In this document: positions 8,629 through 17,023 of the stretch, piece by piece | Position numbering within the stretch: the stretch's first letter is position 1 | Layout: each line of letters begins with the position of its first letter | Assembly: GCA_016219965.1 (NCBI GenBank) | Contig: JACRJM010000007.1 | Span: 436,294 to 500,293, forward strand | Length of the DNA stretch: 64,000 nucleotides | From: Candidatus Schekmanbacteria bacterium | GTDB lineage: Bacteria; Schekmanbacteria; GWA2-38-11; J061 | Reading direction: 5' to 3' | Position numbers and translations under genes: made by a program | Notes under the pieces: model-generated | Databases searched by the model: none | Told to the model about the DNA's origin: nothing | What the model saw: only the letters and a program-made list of their open reading frames with translations

Positions 8629-9828
8629 ATGGCTGAAGAATATTGTTATCCATTTAACAGGAATAAGCTTGGCGACTACTATGAAATGCTATGGCGATGC
8701 GCCAAGTGCGGATATTGCAGGAACGTCTTCCCGTCAGACACTGAGCATGAGAGGTTCGGCAGACAATGTCCTCCGGGAGAACGATTCAGGTTTGAAGCCT
8801 ACTATGCATCCGGAAGAAATGAGATGACGCGGCGCCTCATTGAAGGAAAACAGGAGCTCACAGAGAGGCTCCGGCATATCCTTTACACATGCACGACATG
8901 TAATGCCTGCGAGGAATGGTGTTCAGCCACACAGGGTCTTTACACTCTGAAAATAATCATGGAATTAAGAAAATATTTTGTTGAACATGGAGGAGACATT
9001 GTTCCCCAGCACCGCAAAATAATTCAAAACCTTGAAAAGAATTACAACAGGGTAAACCGCAACAACAAAGACAGATTGGGCTGGCTCCCTGATAAAGGGA
9101 GAGGAATTGAAAAAGCTGATGTTGTTTACTTTGTAGGTTGCAGGTCGTCATTTAGAAGGATAGAGATTGCAAAAAGTGCCTACGAATTACTTACAGAAAA
9201 GCTCGGCTTAAAAGTCTCATTCATAGAAGATGAACGCTGCTGCGGCAGGCCTCTCCTTGAAATCGGCAAAGAAGAGATGGCGATAGAATTCATGCAGCAC
9301 AATGTGGAAAAGATAAAGGAGTCAGGAGCAAGTCAGGTGTTTTTTACATGCGCAGAATGTTTCCATAATTTCAACATACTTGAAAGCTTCGGGATAAAAA
9401 GGGAATTTGAGACAACACATATAAGCCAGTTCCTTGCTTTACAACTTAAAAGCGGGAAACTTTCTTTAGAGGGAATGGGAAAACGCAGAATCACTTTCCA
9501 TGACCCGTGCTATCTGGGAAGACACGAAGGCGTTTACGAAGACCCGCGGGAATTGCTCTCGGCAATACCCGGAAGTGAGCTCGTTGAAATGCCCCGCAAC
9601 AGGAAGAATGCCTGGTGCTGCGGAGCGGGAGGAGGTGTAAAGGAAGCTTTCATTGATTATGCGCAATGGATCGCGCAGGAACGGATGGAAGAGATTAAAT
9701 CAGTAAATGCAGATTTGCTTATAACATCATGCCCCGGGTGCAAAGAAAATCTCTGGGGGAAGGCAAAGGCAAACCAGGTAGAGATACTCGATCTTGCAGA
9801 GCTTATAAACAGGACGGTAAAAGGATAG
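8629..9828 (+). CDS. CCG-domain 4Fe-4S oxidoreductase (GlcF/HdrD-like)
   Basis: 399 aa. The N-terminal ferredoxin part has two Cys clusters, CAKCGYC at residue 24 (followed by FP, with no obvious fourth Cys at the usual place) and CTTCNACEEWC near 91. Two CCG domains follow (ERCCGRPLLEIG near 204, HDPCYLGRHE near 290, WCCGAGGG near 325, CPGCKENL near 366). CCG proteins carry electrons from flavoprotein dehydrogenases to quinone, or to other carriers through noncubane clusters. Flanked by two FAD oxidases 28 bases before and 14 after, it is the likely shared electron acceptor. The incomplete first cluster (CxxCxxC then RNVFP) is odd for the family. Confidence 0.88.
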   Translation: MAEEYCYPFNRNKLGDYYEMLWRCAKCGYCRNVFPSDTEHERFGRQCPPGERFRFEAYYASGRNEMTRRLIEGKQELTERLRHILYTCTTCNACEEWCSATQGLYTLKIIMELRKYFVEHGGDIVPQHRKIIQNLEKNYNRVNRNNKDRLGWLPDKGRGIEKADVVYFVGCRSSFRRIEIAKSAYELLTEKLGLKVSFIEDERCCGRPLLEIGKEEMAIEFMQHNVEKIKESGASQVFFTCAECFHNFNILESFGIKREFETTHISQFLALQLKSGKLSLEGMGKRRITFHDPCYLGRHEGVYEDPRELLSAIPGSELVEMPRNRKNAWCCGAGGGVKEAFIDYAQWIAQERMEEIKSVNADLLITSCPGCKENLWGKAKANQVEILDLAELINRTVKG

Positions 9829-9842
9829 ACGGGAATATACTT

Positions 9843-11327
9843 ATGGATGAAAACAGGGGCCAAGCTCTTTTAGAATTAAAGAATATCGTAGGGGAAGAGT
9901 GGGCATCGAATGACCCTGAGATCACATATGCCTATTCAAGAGATGTAAACCTCTACCCTGAGAATTTGTCCTCCATAATGCGTCCGCCCTTTTATGTTGT
10001 GCTTCCCGGCACCACCGAAGAGGTACAAAAGATCGTGGCAGTAGCCCGAACTCACAAACTTCCTGTCATAGTCCAGTCAACAGGCCTTAATATTGCCGGA
10101 GTATGTGTCCCTTCAAGGGGCGGCATATTGATGGATGTGAAAAGGATGGACAAGGTGATTGAAATAGACGAGCAGAACATGACTGCTACCATCCAGCCCT
10201 ATGTAAGCATTGCACGTCTTTCCTGCGAACTTCAAAAAAGAGAGATGTTCCTCCCTGTGCCAGGCAATCCTTCAACGGCAAGCGTTATATCTAATATCCT
10301 CGTAGGTCTTGGGCTTAAGGTCACAAACAGAGTGGGCAGACAGGAGCAGGGAATCGTAGGCTATAAGCTTGTCTTGCCTGATGGAACGATATTTAAATGC
10401 GGCTCAGGCGCTGACCCATTTATCCCTAAGAATTTCTGGCCCCATGGCCCGGGACCAGACCTCCAGCTTCTTCCAGTACATGCCATCGGAACGACAGGGA
10501 TAGTAACTGAAATGACCGTAAAATGCTGGCCGCGCGGGGAACATTACAAAGAGCTTTGGGTATCATACGATGACATTGACCGGGCCGCAGCGGCATTCCT
10601 TGAACTTTCACGTCTTGAAGTCTGCAAGGGGATAAACCTTTACGGCGGCAACAAATATACTTCCTATGCAACTGATACGCGCGAAGCCATAGAGCGGATG
10701 ATAAGGGTAAATCCGGAATTCCAGTTGATCCTTTCCATGGAAGGGACAACGAGGCGCATCGGGTATGAAGAAAATCTCATAAGAAAGATTGCTGAAAAAA
10801 CAGGAGGCAAAATAATAACCGACAAGTTCAAGCCCTACCAGACATTCGTTGAATCACATGCAGGAATGTCCGGAAGCTTCTACTCGGATTATTCCATGAA
10901 ATACTGGGGTTCAAGAGGCGCCAACTGGGTCGCCGCAGGATTTGCAACTCCTGACAGGATACCGGATTTGTACAAGGCTTATACGCAGGCGGTGCTTGAT
11001 GATCCGGAATACAGCGATCCTGACTTCGGCAATGGTGAGACATGGAGATCAATCATAGCTTATCCATATGAAGGCGGTCATTATTACTTTACAGAACACG
11101 GCATAGACAGCCACCCGGGAGACCCGAGATGGCAGGAAGTAGTAAAAAGAATCGGCTCAGCTCTTCCAAGATACGGGGCACAGAGAGGGCTTATAATAAT
11201 GGGATTCAACAGGGCGCCCCGCGAAGGACTTCCGCGCGTCATAGGCCCTTATTATGATGTGGCAAAGAAGATAAACGAAAAGCTCGACCCTGAGAATATA
11301 ATGCAGCCGGGATTCGTATTCCCTTAA
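9843..11327 (+). CDS. FAD-binding oxidase, VAO / 4-cresol dehydrogenase-like (second)
   Basis: 494 aa from the ATG at 9843. The open frame extends further upstream, but that part overlaps the preceding gene, so the shorter start is chosen. FAD_binding_4 domain: STGLNIAGVCVPSRGG near residue 80, then PGNPSTASVISN and GTTGIVTEMTVKCWPRG. The C-terminus ends KLDPENIMQPGFVFP. It resembles vanillyl-alcohol oxidase/4-cresol dehydrogenase-type flavoproteins more than GlcD. Two different VAO-fold enzymes around one CCG protein suggest a two-step oxidation or a heteromeric complex. An aromatic or hydroxylated substrate is a guess. Confidence 0.82.
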   Translation: MDENRGQALLELKNIVGEEWASNDPEITYAYSRDVNLYPENLSSIMRPPFYVVLPGTTEEVQKIVAVARTHKLPVIVQSTGLNIAGVCVPSRGGILMDVKRMDKVIEIDEQNMTATIQPYVSIARLSCELQKREMFLPVPGNPSTASVISNILVGLGLKVTNRVGRQEQGIVGYKLVLPDGTIFKCGSGADPFIPKNFWPHGPGPDLQLLPVHAIGTTGIVTEMTVKCWPRGEHYKELWVSYDDIDRAAAAFLELSRLEVCKGINLYGGNKYTSYATDTREAIERMIRVNPEFQLILSMEGTTRRIGYEENLIRKIAEKTGGKIITDKFKPYQTFVESHAGMSGSFYSDYSMKYWGSRGANWVAAGFATPDRIPDLYKAYTQAVLDDPEYSDPDFGNGETWRSIIAYPYEGGHYYFTEHGIDSHPGDPRWQEVVKRIGSALPRYGAQRGLIIMGFNRAPREGLPRVIGPYYDVAKKINEKLDPENIMQPGFVFP

Positions 11328-11370
11328 GCATTTTATAAAACCAATTTATAAAAACCACGAGAGGAATGAT

Positions 11371-12132
11371 ATGAGACTTGATAACGTCATAGTCAGGCTT
11401 ACTACCATAATGGGACCGGAGTGGATCATGGCATATGCGCTTATAAATCTTCAGCCTGAAATTGACATCGATAAGTTCAGGGTTGAAATGCCAAAACGTC
11501 TTAAACGCCACCATGAAACAGAAAAATATCTTGGAAGAGTTCCGGGTGATTTGTTCATAGGGTTCTTTGCAAAAGGGCAAACCGAACTTTTCGAAGAAAT
11601 AAGCAGGATAAAATCATGGAAGGAAGTACAGGAGGTAAAGGAATGGGCAATAGTAAATTTTCCGACAACCAAGCTTGAGCTTTCAAAGCTTGAGTGGCGC
11701 ATAGTTAAGAGCCTAAGGGGTGGAGCTCTTAAAACTCCGGAAGAAATAGGAAAAGAACTTAACGAAAAGCCGGAATTGATAAAAGAAAAGATCGAACGGA
11801 TCAAGGCAATCCCTCTTTCATTCAGCATAGAGCCGCCCAACAATAATAAATGGACATTCACAGAAATACATTTCGAATTTATTGGAACGACTTTCAAAGA
11901 AAGGGCAGCCGAGATATCAAAGGTCGGCAAACCCTTCTGCGCCACCGGAAGCAAAAGCTCCGGCGCCATAATGGTTGAACCAAAAACCGTAGAAGAATTC
12001 CAGGACCAGATCAGAAAAATGTCATTGATCCCCGGAGTCAAGGTCGCAGGCTTTGCCTTCTGCGAAGACATGATCTGGAGCCAGCCCTGGCTTGATGAAT
12101 TCATAGATGAACGTATAGCAGAAGCAAATTAG
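11371..12132 (+). CDS. Lrp/AsnC-like regulator with internal winged helix (tentative)
   Basis: 253 aa. Residues 1-95 look like an Lrp ligand-binding (RAM) domain. Residues about 105-148 (LSKLEWRIVKSLRGG, then TPEEIGKEL) resemble an AsnC-type helix-turn-helix, and residues 160-245 look like a second alpha/beta ligand-binding half. That order, sensor then DNA-binding then sensor, differs from standard Lrp, where the HTH is N-terminal. Good upstream site (GAGAGGAATGATATG; GAGAGG). It lies 43 bases after the FAD oxidase and may autoregulate the operon and bind the 27-bp palindromes. All of this is inferred by eye. Confidence 0.5.
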   Translation: MRLDNVIVRLTTIMGPEWIMAYALINLQPEIDIDKFRVEMPKRLKRHHETEKYLGRVPGDLFIGFFAKGQTELFEEISRIKSWKEVQEVKEWAIVNFPTTKLELSKLEWRIVKSLRGGALKTPEEIGKELNEKPELIKEKIERIKAIPLSFSIEPPNNNKWTFTEIHFEFIGTTFKERAAEISKVGKPFCATGSKSSGAIMVEPKTVEEFQDQIRKMSLIPGVKVAGFAFCEDMIWSQPWLDEFIDERIAEAN

Positions 12133-12173
12133 TTTTCGTCTGACGCGAAGGAATATAATTACAGGGAGAATAC

Positions 12174-13457
12174 ATGAATAGTGCAGCAAAAAAGAAGTTC
12201 ATGGGGGTAGAGGTGCCGGATGATCTGAAGAAAGTCAATCTGGTTACATTATTCATCTGCACCGCACTCGGTGGGATCGTCACCAACAGCATAAATGGCA
12301 TTCAGCACAGTTATCTCAAAGATGTCCTTAAAATAAGCGACGAAACTTTCGGCACCATAAGCGGCACAATGATGACCGTTGCAGAAGTAGCTGCCATCGT
12401 GTTCCTCACTTTTTTCGGAAACTTATCTGACAAAAAGGGAAGGAAGTTTGTAGTTTCCATCGGCCTGTTTTTTGCAGCGATCTTTTATGCACTTTTTTAT
12501 TATTCTTATGATGTTGCAAACCTTCTTGGAATAAACCCGCTTTTTCTTGCCTATGCCGGACGTTTTGCCATCGTAGCATCTGTTGCAGGCACATGGGGAA
12601 CTTACATCATAATAACCGCTGATTACACTGACGAGGCTAACCGCGCAAAGGGGATGTCTCTAAACGGCATATTTACAGGATTTGGCATGCTGGGAGCAAT
12701 GGGAATATTTGCCAATATGCCAAGGCTCATAGGGCTTCGCAATTCTTTTTTTGCTGTAGCCGCATTATCTGTCTTGACGCTGATTTTCACCCGCCTCTAT
12801 CTTGTTGACCGCATAAGAAGTCATGAAAAGCACACGGCAAAAGTGAGCGATGTTATAACAGCACTTAAAGAATCGCCGCAAATGATAATGTGCTACGCAG
12901 CAAGATTTTTAGTAATGGCTGCTATAATAACGGTTGGGACCTTCATATTCGTATGGGCGGTGAACGAGGCTAAAAATCTTAATGTACCTGCAGAAGTTGC
13001 CCAGGGAAAAGTCGGAATGTACATAGGTATAGCTGGCATGTCAGCATTTGTGGGATTCCCCATATTCGCCATAATGTGCGACAAGCTCGGAAGGTTCAAG
13101 ACTCTCTCAATCTCTTTTGCATTGGGCGGACTTGCCCTATTATCATTTGGATTTATAAAGAACCCAATCGGACCAGCAATCCTTATTCCCATGATAGCTT
13201 TTTTCATTTCCCAGGCAGGTATGTTAATTTCAAGCCAGACCCTTGCGGCAGACCTTGCGCCAAAACATCTTACAGGTACGCTCCTCGGAGGATTAAACAC
13301 GGTCGGTCAGATAGGAGCAGGAATATTTTTCTCAATTGACGGCATTGCCATGGATATGCTCGGTCCTCAATCGCCTTTTATGATAGTAGGTGTCTGCCTT
13401 CTCGCCATAATCCCCTGGGTCTTAGGAGTAGAGGGAAAAGTCAAGCATAAGACCTGA
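12174..13457 (+). CDS. MFS transporter
   Basis: 427 aa with about twelve hydrophobic segments and the MFS loop motif between helices 2 and 3 (GNLSDKKGRKFV near residue 83); a degenerate repeat of it (MCDKLGRFKT) is in the second half. Inner membrane, probably proton- or solute-coupled uptake or efflux. It closes the operon of FAD oxidases, Fe-S protein and regulator, so it plausibly imports the substrate of that pathway. AGGGAG lies seven bases before the ATG. The cargo cannot be read from sequence. Confidence 0.88.
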   Translation: MNSAAKKKFMGVEVPDDLKKVNLVTLFICTALGGIVTNSINGIQHSYLKDVLKISDETFGTISGTMMTVAEVAAIVFLTFFGNLSDKKGRKFVVSIGLFFAAIFYALFYYSYDVANLLGINPLFLAYAGRFAIVASVAGTWGTYIIITADYTDEANRAKGMSLNGIFTGFGMLGAMGIFANMPRLIGLRNSFFAVAALSVLTLIFTRLYLVDRIRSHEKHTAKVSDVITALKESPQMIMCYAARFLVMAAIITVGTFIFVWAVNEAKNLNVPAEVAQGKVGMYIGIAGMSAFVGFPIFAIMCDKLGRFKTLSISFALGGLALLSFGFIKNPIGPAILIPMIAFFISQAGMLISSQTLAADLAPKHLTGTLLGGLNTVGQIGAGIFFSIDGIAMDMLGPQSPFMIVGVCLLAIIPWVLGVEGKVKHKT

Positions 13458-13468
13458 AATAATCAGGT
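13452..13468. terminator. Short hairpin between convergent genes
   Basis: ACCTGA and TCAGGT around a 5-base loop lie in the 11-base gap between the convergent MFS and flavodiiron genes and overlap the MFS stop codon. The stem is only six base pairs with a weak T-run, so termination is possible but not strongly supported. Confidence 0.3.
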
Positions 13469-14656
13469 TTACGCTTCGCTGTTTATCTTGGCGGCAAGTT
13501 GTCTGCCTATCTCCACTACCTTGCTTAAATCTGCCGCAGTTGGAGGACCATTGACCTCAAGGGCGCCAACGATTTCTATCTTTGCGGGCTTTAAGATCTC
13601 AACCGCCTCTTTGCCTGCACAACTTCCCCATCCGTAAGAGCCGACAAAAGCGCCATATTTAACGGGAGGCCTCAGCGCTTTTACAAGGCTTGCTCCGTAT
13701 ATTGCAAGTGGATGCATACCGCCCAGCACTGTTGGAGCTCCAAGTACTATTGCACGTGAATCAACAAGGTCTTTGGCAATATCCCCGGTATCAGCGGTAG
13801 TAAGGTCGTGTTGAATTACTTCCACTCCCTCTGAAACAAGAGTTTCAGCCATTGTCTTTATCATTTTTGCAGTCGAACCCCACATGCTGACAAAAACAAG
13901 AAGAGCCTTTTTTTTCGTCTCTCCTGATGTCCATTTGCTGTAAGGCTCCATGATTTTTGCAGGATTTTTGTACACAGGGCCGTGGCTTGGCGCGATCATT
14001 CTGATATCAAGTGCCTTTACTTTATCCATCGCTTTTTTTCCCATCATCCTGTATGGCATCATTATTTCCCCGTAATACCGTTTTGCATAGCTTACTATTT
14101 CATCAACATCTTCATCATAGGAGCCAGCTGCGGTGTGGCCTCCAAAAAAATCACAGGGAAACAGGACTTTGTCTTCCACAAGATAGGTAAACATGGTTTC
14201 AGGCCAGTGGAGCCAGGGGGCATCTATGAACCTCAATGTCCTACCGCCAAGGTCAATGCTATCCCCTTCCTTTACCTTTCTAATCCTGTCCTCAGGAACA
14301 TTGTAATAAAGCTTCGCCATTCCGGCGCCTTTCTCGGATGTGATGAGGACAGCCTTTTTGCTCATTTCTAAAATGGCTGGAATCGAGCCTGCATGATCTG
14401 GCTCGGCATGGTTCATTACGAGATAGTCGATATCAGAAGGGTCTGCCACCTGTTTGATTTTTTCAATCATCTCCTCCCCGAAAACAGGTTTTACAGTGTC
14501 AATCAGAGCAGTCTTCTGTTTGCCTTTCACAAGGTATGAATTGTAAGATGTGCCATAGGGAAGTGATATGAGGGCATCAAAAATCTTAAGATCCCAATCT
14601 TTTACTCCTACACCGTAAATACCTTCTCCCATCTCTAGTGCGGTCTGATCTTTCAT
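13469..14656 (-). CDS. Flavodiiron protein (A-type flavoprotein, FprA family)
   Basis: 395 aa. The metallo-beta-lactamase-like domain has the complete di-iron ligand set: H83, E85, D87 and H88 (HAEPDH), H150, D169 and H225. The flavodoxin domain starts near 250 (LLVFVSMWGST, FMN phosphate loop) and continues through APTVLGG and GSYGWG. These cytoplasmic enzymes reduce O2 to water or NO to N2O in anaerobes, using electrons from rubredoxin or ferredoxin. AGGAG lies seven bases before ATG. A ferredoxin gene lies 152 bases downstream on the same strand and could be a partner. Confidence 0.95.
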   Translation of the reverse strand: MKDQTALEMGEGIYGVGVKDWDLKIFDALISLPYGTSYNSYLVKGKQKTALIDTVKPVFGEEMIEKIKQVADPSDIDYLVMNHAEPDHAGSIPAILEMSKKAVLITSEKGAGMAKLYYNVPEDRIRKVKEGDSIDLGGRTLRFIDAPWLHWPETMFTYLVEDKVLFPCDFFGGHTAAGSYDEDVDEIVSYAKRYYGEIMMPYRMMGKKAMDKVKALDIRMIAPSHGPVYKNPAKIMEPYSKWTSGETKKKALLVFVSMWGSTAKMIKTMAETLVSEGVEVIQHDLTTADTGDIAKDLVDSRAIVLGAPTVLGGMHPLAIYGASLVKALRPPVKYGAFVGSYGWGSCAGKEAVEILKPAKIEIVGALEVNGPPTAADLSKVVEIGRQLAAKINSEA

Positions 14657-14808
14657 TTTTCATCTCCTCTTCATCAGGATAAAATCAAGAATAAAAAATA
14701 ATTAACTATGCTATTGATTGAATATTAGGGATTTTAAAAAAATTCAAGGTGATAATAAACAGAATAGCTCTAAAGAACAAGCTGCTCCTCTTTAGTTTAT
14801 GCAATACA

Positions 14809-15033
14809 CTATTCAACCTGAATAACCGACGCAGGGCAATTGTCGGCGGCTATCTGGACTTTTTCTTCAAGCTCCTTTGGAGCCTCTCCTTCGGCCGGGT
14901 TGTTCCCTATCCTGTATTTTGCTACGATCTGGCTTCTCCCCTCGTCTTCCCCTTCTTCAAAGAATTCCGGACAGCTTCCATAGCACATGCCGCAGCTTAT
15001 GCAGTTCTCACGGTCTATAGTTACTTTTGACAT
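14809..15033 (-). CDS. Single-cluster 4Fe-4S ferredoxin
   Basis: 74 aa. One CxxCxxCxxxCP motif (CISCGMCYGSCPEFF near residue 10) and a distal CP (NCPASVIQVE) give ligands for one 4Fe-4S cluster, as in monocluster ferredoxins of anaerobes. The start is set at the Met preceded by GAGGAG (six bases before ATG); the longer open frame upstream has no ribosome binding site. It is acidic, as expected for a soluble electron carrier. It could serve the flavodiiron protein or the bilin-reductase-like protein. Confidence 0.92.
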   Translation of the reverse strand: MSKVTIDRENCISCGMCYGSCPEFFEEGEDEGRSQIVAKYRIGNNPAEGEAPKELEEKVQIAADNCPASVIQVE

Positions 15034-15110
15034 ATTGAACTCCTCATTATTTACAGCGAAGAAGTTATTTTTCTTTGAAATGGTTGTGTGCTTCGTATAT
15101 AAACATTGGT

Positions 15111-15767
15111 TCAATCCATATACTTAACAAATGTTCTTGTTTGCTCCTCCCACTGAGGAATTTTTGAACGCTCGATTAACATTGGAACTTCACTCAATTT
15201 GTCTGGATAACGAAGGAAGAACCATTTTTTAAATTTATCCAGTGCCTCGTGATACTCCAGAGGCGTAAATGTTTTTGATGCACCCAGTGTGATGTCATTA
15301 GTATCATTTAAAAAGTGCTTTGGTATTTTATGTATACCCGAATTCATAATGGGTTCATTTACCACCTCATCTTCATTTGCAGTGATTTCTTTTAATTCTG
15401 ATTTTGCATGTGCAATGGTATTGCGCACCCTAATAAGAGAAATCAGTCTCTGATATACGAAATGTTCTTTGTTAATCACGAATTTACCGTTTGTTAATAC
15501 TGGAACGAGAACTTTAAGTTTATTCGGCAGCGACAATGACATCATTGCATAAGAAAAATCATTGCCATATTGTTTCTCTGTGTCATGGAATGAATCGTTA
15601 AGTTTTGATTCAAGATATGCAGCACAGGTCAGGATATAAGGGATTACCAAGAAGTCTGGATTCTTAGTATCAAGATAGTGCTTTTTAAATTTTTCTAACG
15701 CACGCCACAATTGTGAGCTTTTAATGGCACGGAACGCATATTTATAACGCTTATCTTTATCAGTCAT
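15111..15767 (-). CDS. Hypothetical protein with HEPN-type RNxxxH motif
   Basis: 218 aa, soluble, alpha-helical by composition, not recognised as a named family. Residues 115-120 read RNTIAH, the RNxxxH signature of HEPN nucleases and toxins, within a helix (SLIRVRNTIAHAKSE), preceded by a helical region as HEPN domains require. HEPN proteins are RNases in toxin-antitoxin and abortive-infection systems. No obvious antitoxin or nucleotidyltransferase partner is adjacent; its upstream neighbour is the BRO-N protein. The motif alone cannot prove nuclease activity. Confidence 0.6.
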   Translation of the reverse strand: MTDKDKRYKYAFRAIKSSQLWRALEKFKKHYLDTKNPDFLVIPYILTCAAYLESKLNDSFHDTEKQYGNDFSYAMMSLSLPNKLKVLVPVLTNGKFVINKEHFVYQRLISLIRVRNTIAHAKSELKEITANEDEVVNEPIMNSGIHKIPKHFLNDTNDITLGASKTFTPLEYHEALDKFKKWFFLRYPDKLSEVPMLIERSKIPQWEEQTRTFVKYMD

Positions 15768-15943
15768 TCTCTAATTACCCAATTAGCCACAAAAATTTAG
15801 ATTGAATCCTCATAAGATGCTAAACACAATTTCTTGCCATATATGATAGTCATGTGAAAAAAGATCTGTTACGCTTTTTATTGCCTTAAGCTGGTAATCG
15901 AGCACGGAATCCAATTTTAGTTTCATTCTTTATTGTCTCCCTA

Positions 15944-16783
15944 CTACTTGATCTTCTTACGGTGTTTAGAAGGTGGTAGAAAGTTTTCTCCTGTAACAAC
16001 TCTTTTCCCTGTTTTTTCTTCCAGTTCAAATCTGGCATTCTTTGCAATCTTTCCGCCCTTTTTGCCTGCCCGGGCATTCTCAATCACACCGGTGGATTGT
16101 ACGCTTTCAGCAATCTGTCTTGTGGAAAGTTCAGCAAGAGCAGTAAAAATAAGTTCAGCTTCAGTCATATGATCTCTAAGATTCTGCGTTTTAAGTCCTT
16201 TTATATCTTTATGTTTCTTCACAGATACGCCTGCCCATTCCTGATGAATAATATTGGTAAGAAACGCATATTCCTCTTCCTTGGTGACTTCATGTTCTTT
16301 CCAATAGTCGGTTAACTTATTGCGAGTTTCCTGTCCCATCATCCGTTGTTGAATCCACTTTTCACTTCTGCCGTGTTGTTGCCAGTATTCACGGGCGCGG
16401 TCAAGAGAACGGGCAGGATCGCTCATATCCTGAAGCCTTTCATATCCGACTTTTGCCAGCCAGAGTTTGATCGGCTCTGCCTTGGGGCTGGGAACGGACT
16501 GGATAAGACGAAGAAGCGTTTCAGGATCAGCAACATCAGTAAGATATTTTTTACCATCGGCAGCGGGTAATTTCAGTTGGTGACAGTTTGTCACCGACTC
16601 ACTACCCTCTTTTTTAAGCCGTTCCTTAAGTTTATTCCAATATTTCCGGGCAGTCTGATGATTCGATTGTTGAATCAGTGCCGCTATTATATCAATGACC
16701 GAAAAATACCAGGTCTCTGTCGTTTCATCATAATGACGGCGAATATTATAGTTTTCAAATACAGCTAATGTGTTATCTGTCAT
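15944..16783 (-). CDS. BRO-N / DinD-like protein
   Basis: 279 aa. The N-terminal BRO-N domain (about 8-110; AVFENYNIRRHYDE, then YFSVIDIIAAL and ARKYWNKLKERL) is followed by a region like DNA-damage-inducible protein D (RAREYWQQHGRSEKWI, then RNKLTDYWKEHEV, TNIIHQEW) and a basic C-terminus ending HRKKIK. BRO-N domains occur in phage antirepressors and DNA-binding proteins. The family is usually accessory and mobile, so with the HEPN-motif gene downstream it may mark a small acquired island. Function is unproven for the family. Confidence 0.8.
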   Translation of the reverse strand: MTDNTLAVFENYNIRRHYDETTETWYFSVIDIIAALIQQSNHQTARKYWNKLKERLKKEGSESVTNCHQLKLPAADGKKYLTDVADPETLLRLIQSVPSPKAEPIKLWLAKVGYERLQDMSDPARSLDRAREYWQQHGRSEKWIQQRMMGQETRNKLTDYWKEHEVTKEEEYAFLTNIIHQEWAGVSVKKHKDIKGLKTQNLRDHMTEAELIFTALAELSTRQIAESVQSTGVIENARAGKKGGKIAKNARFELEEKTGKRVVTGENFLPPSKHRKKIK

Positions 16784-16886
16784 GTTTCTTCATTCGTTTC
16801 GCATTCTTAGGGTGAGTCAATACAATTCAGCGCAGAATATTGCCAATTTGACTAACAAGTCAAGCGCGATTTATTGAAAGAACATA

Positions 16887-16913
16887 TCCGGACATTATTG
16901 ATAATTGTTCGAA
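16887..16913. promoter_or_regulatory. 27-bp palindromic operator candidate, copy 2
   Basis: The arms TCCGGACATTA and TAATTGTTCGAA share 20 of 27 positions with the copy at 6365-6391, including the full right half TTGTTCGAA and left CGGACA. It lies 110 bases before the amidohydrolase ATG. A TTGACA hexamer follows at 16920-16925, so a bound protein would block or contact RNA polymerase. The common regulator is inferred. Confidence 0.55.
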
Positions 16914-17023
16914 TTTTTATTGACAATAATTATTCCCCTGTTAATAAGAAGGATAATACAAATTAACAGAATAAGAAATAAACTTAAAATAATATTGAAC
17001 AGAATTTCTGAAGGGAGACTTGC

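Noticed and set aside
9729-9842. Longer N-terminus for the second FAD oxidase
   Set aside because: It overlaps the preceding Fe-S gene by 100 bases, adds a segment unlike the family, and a good ATG follows at 9843.
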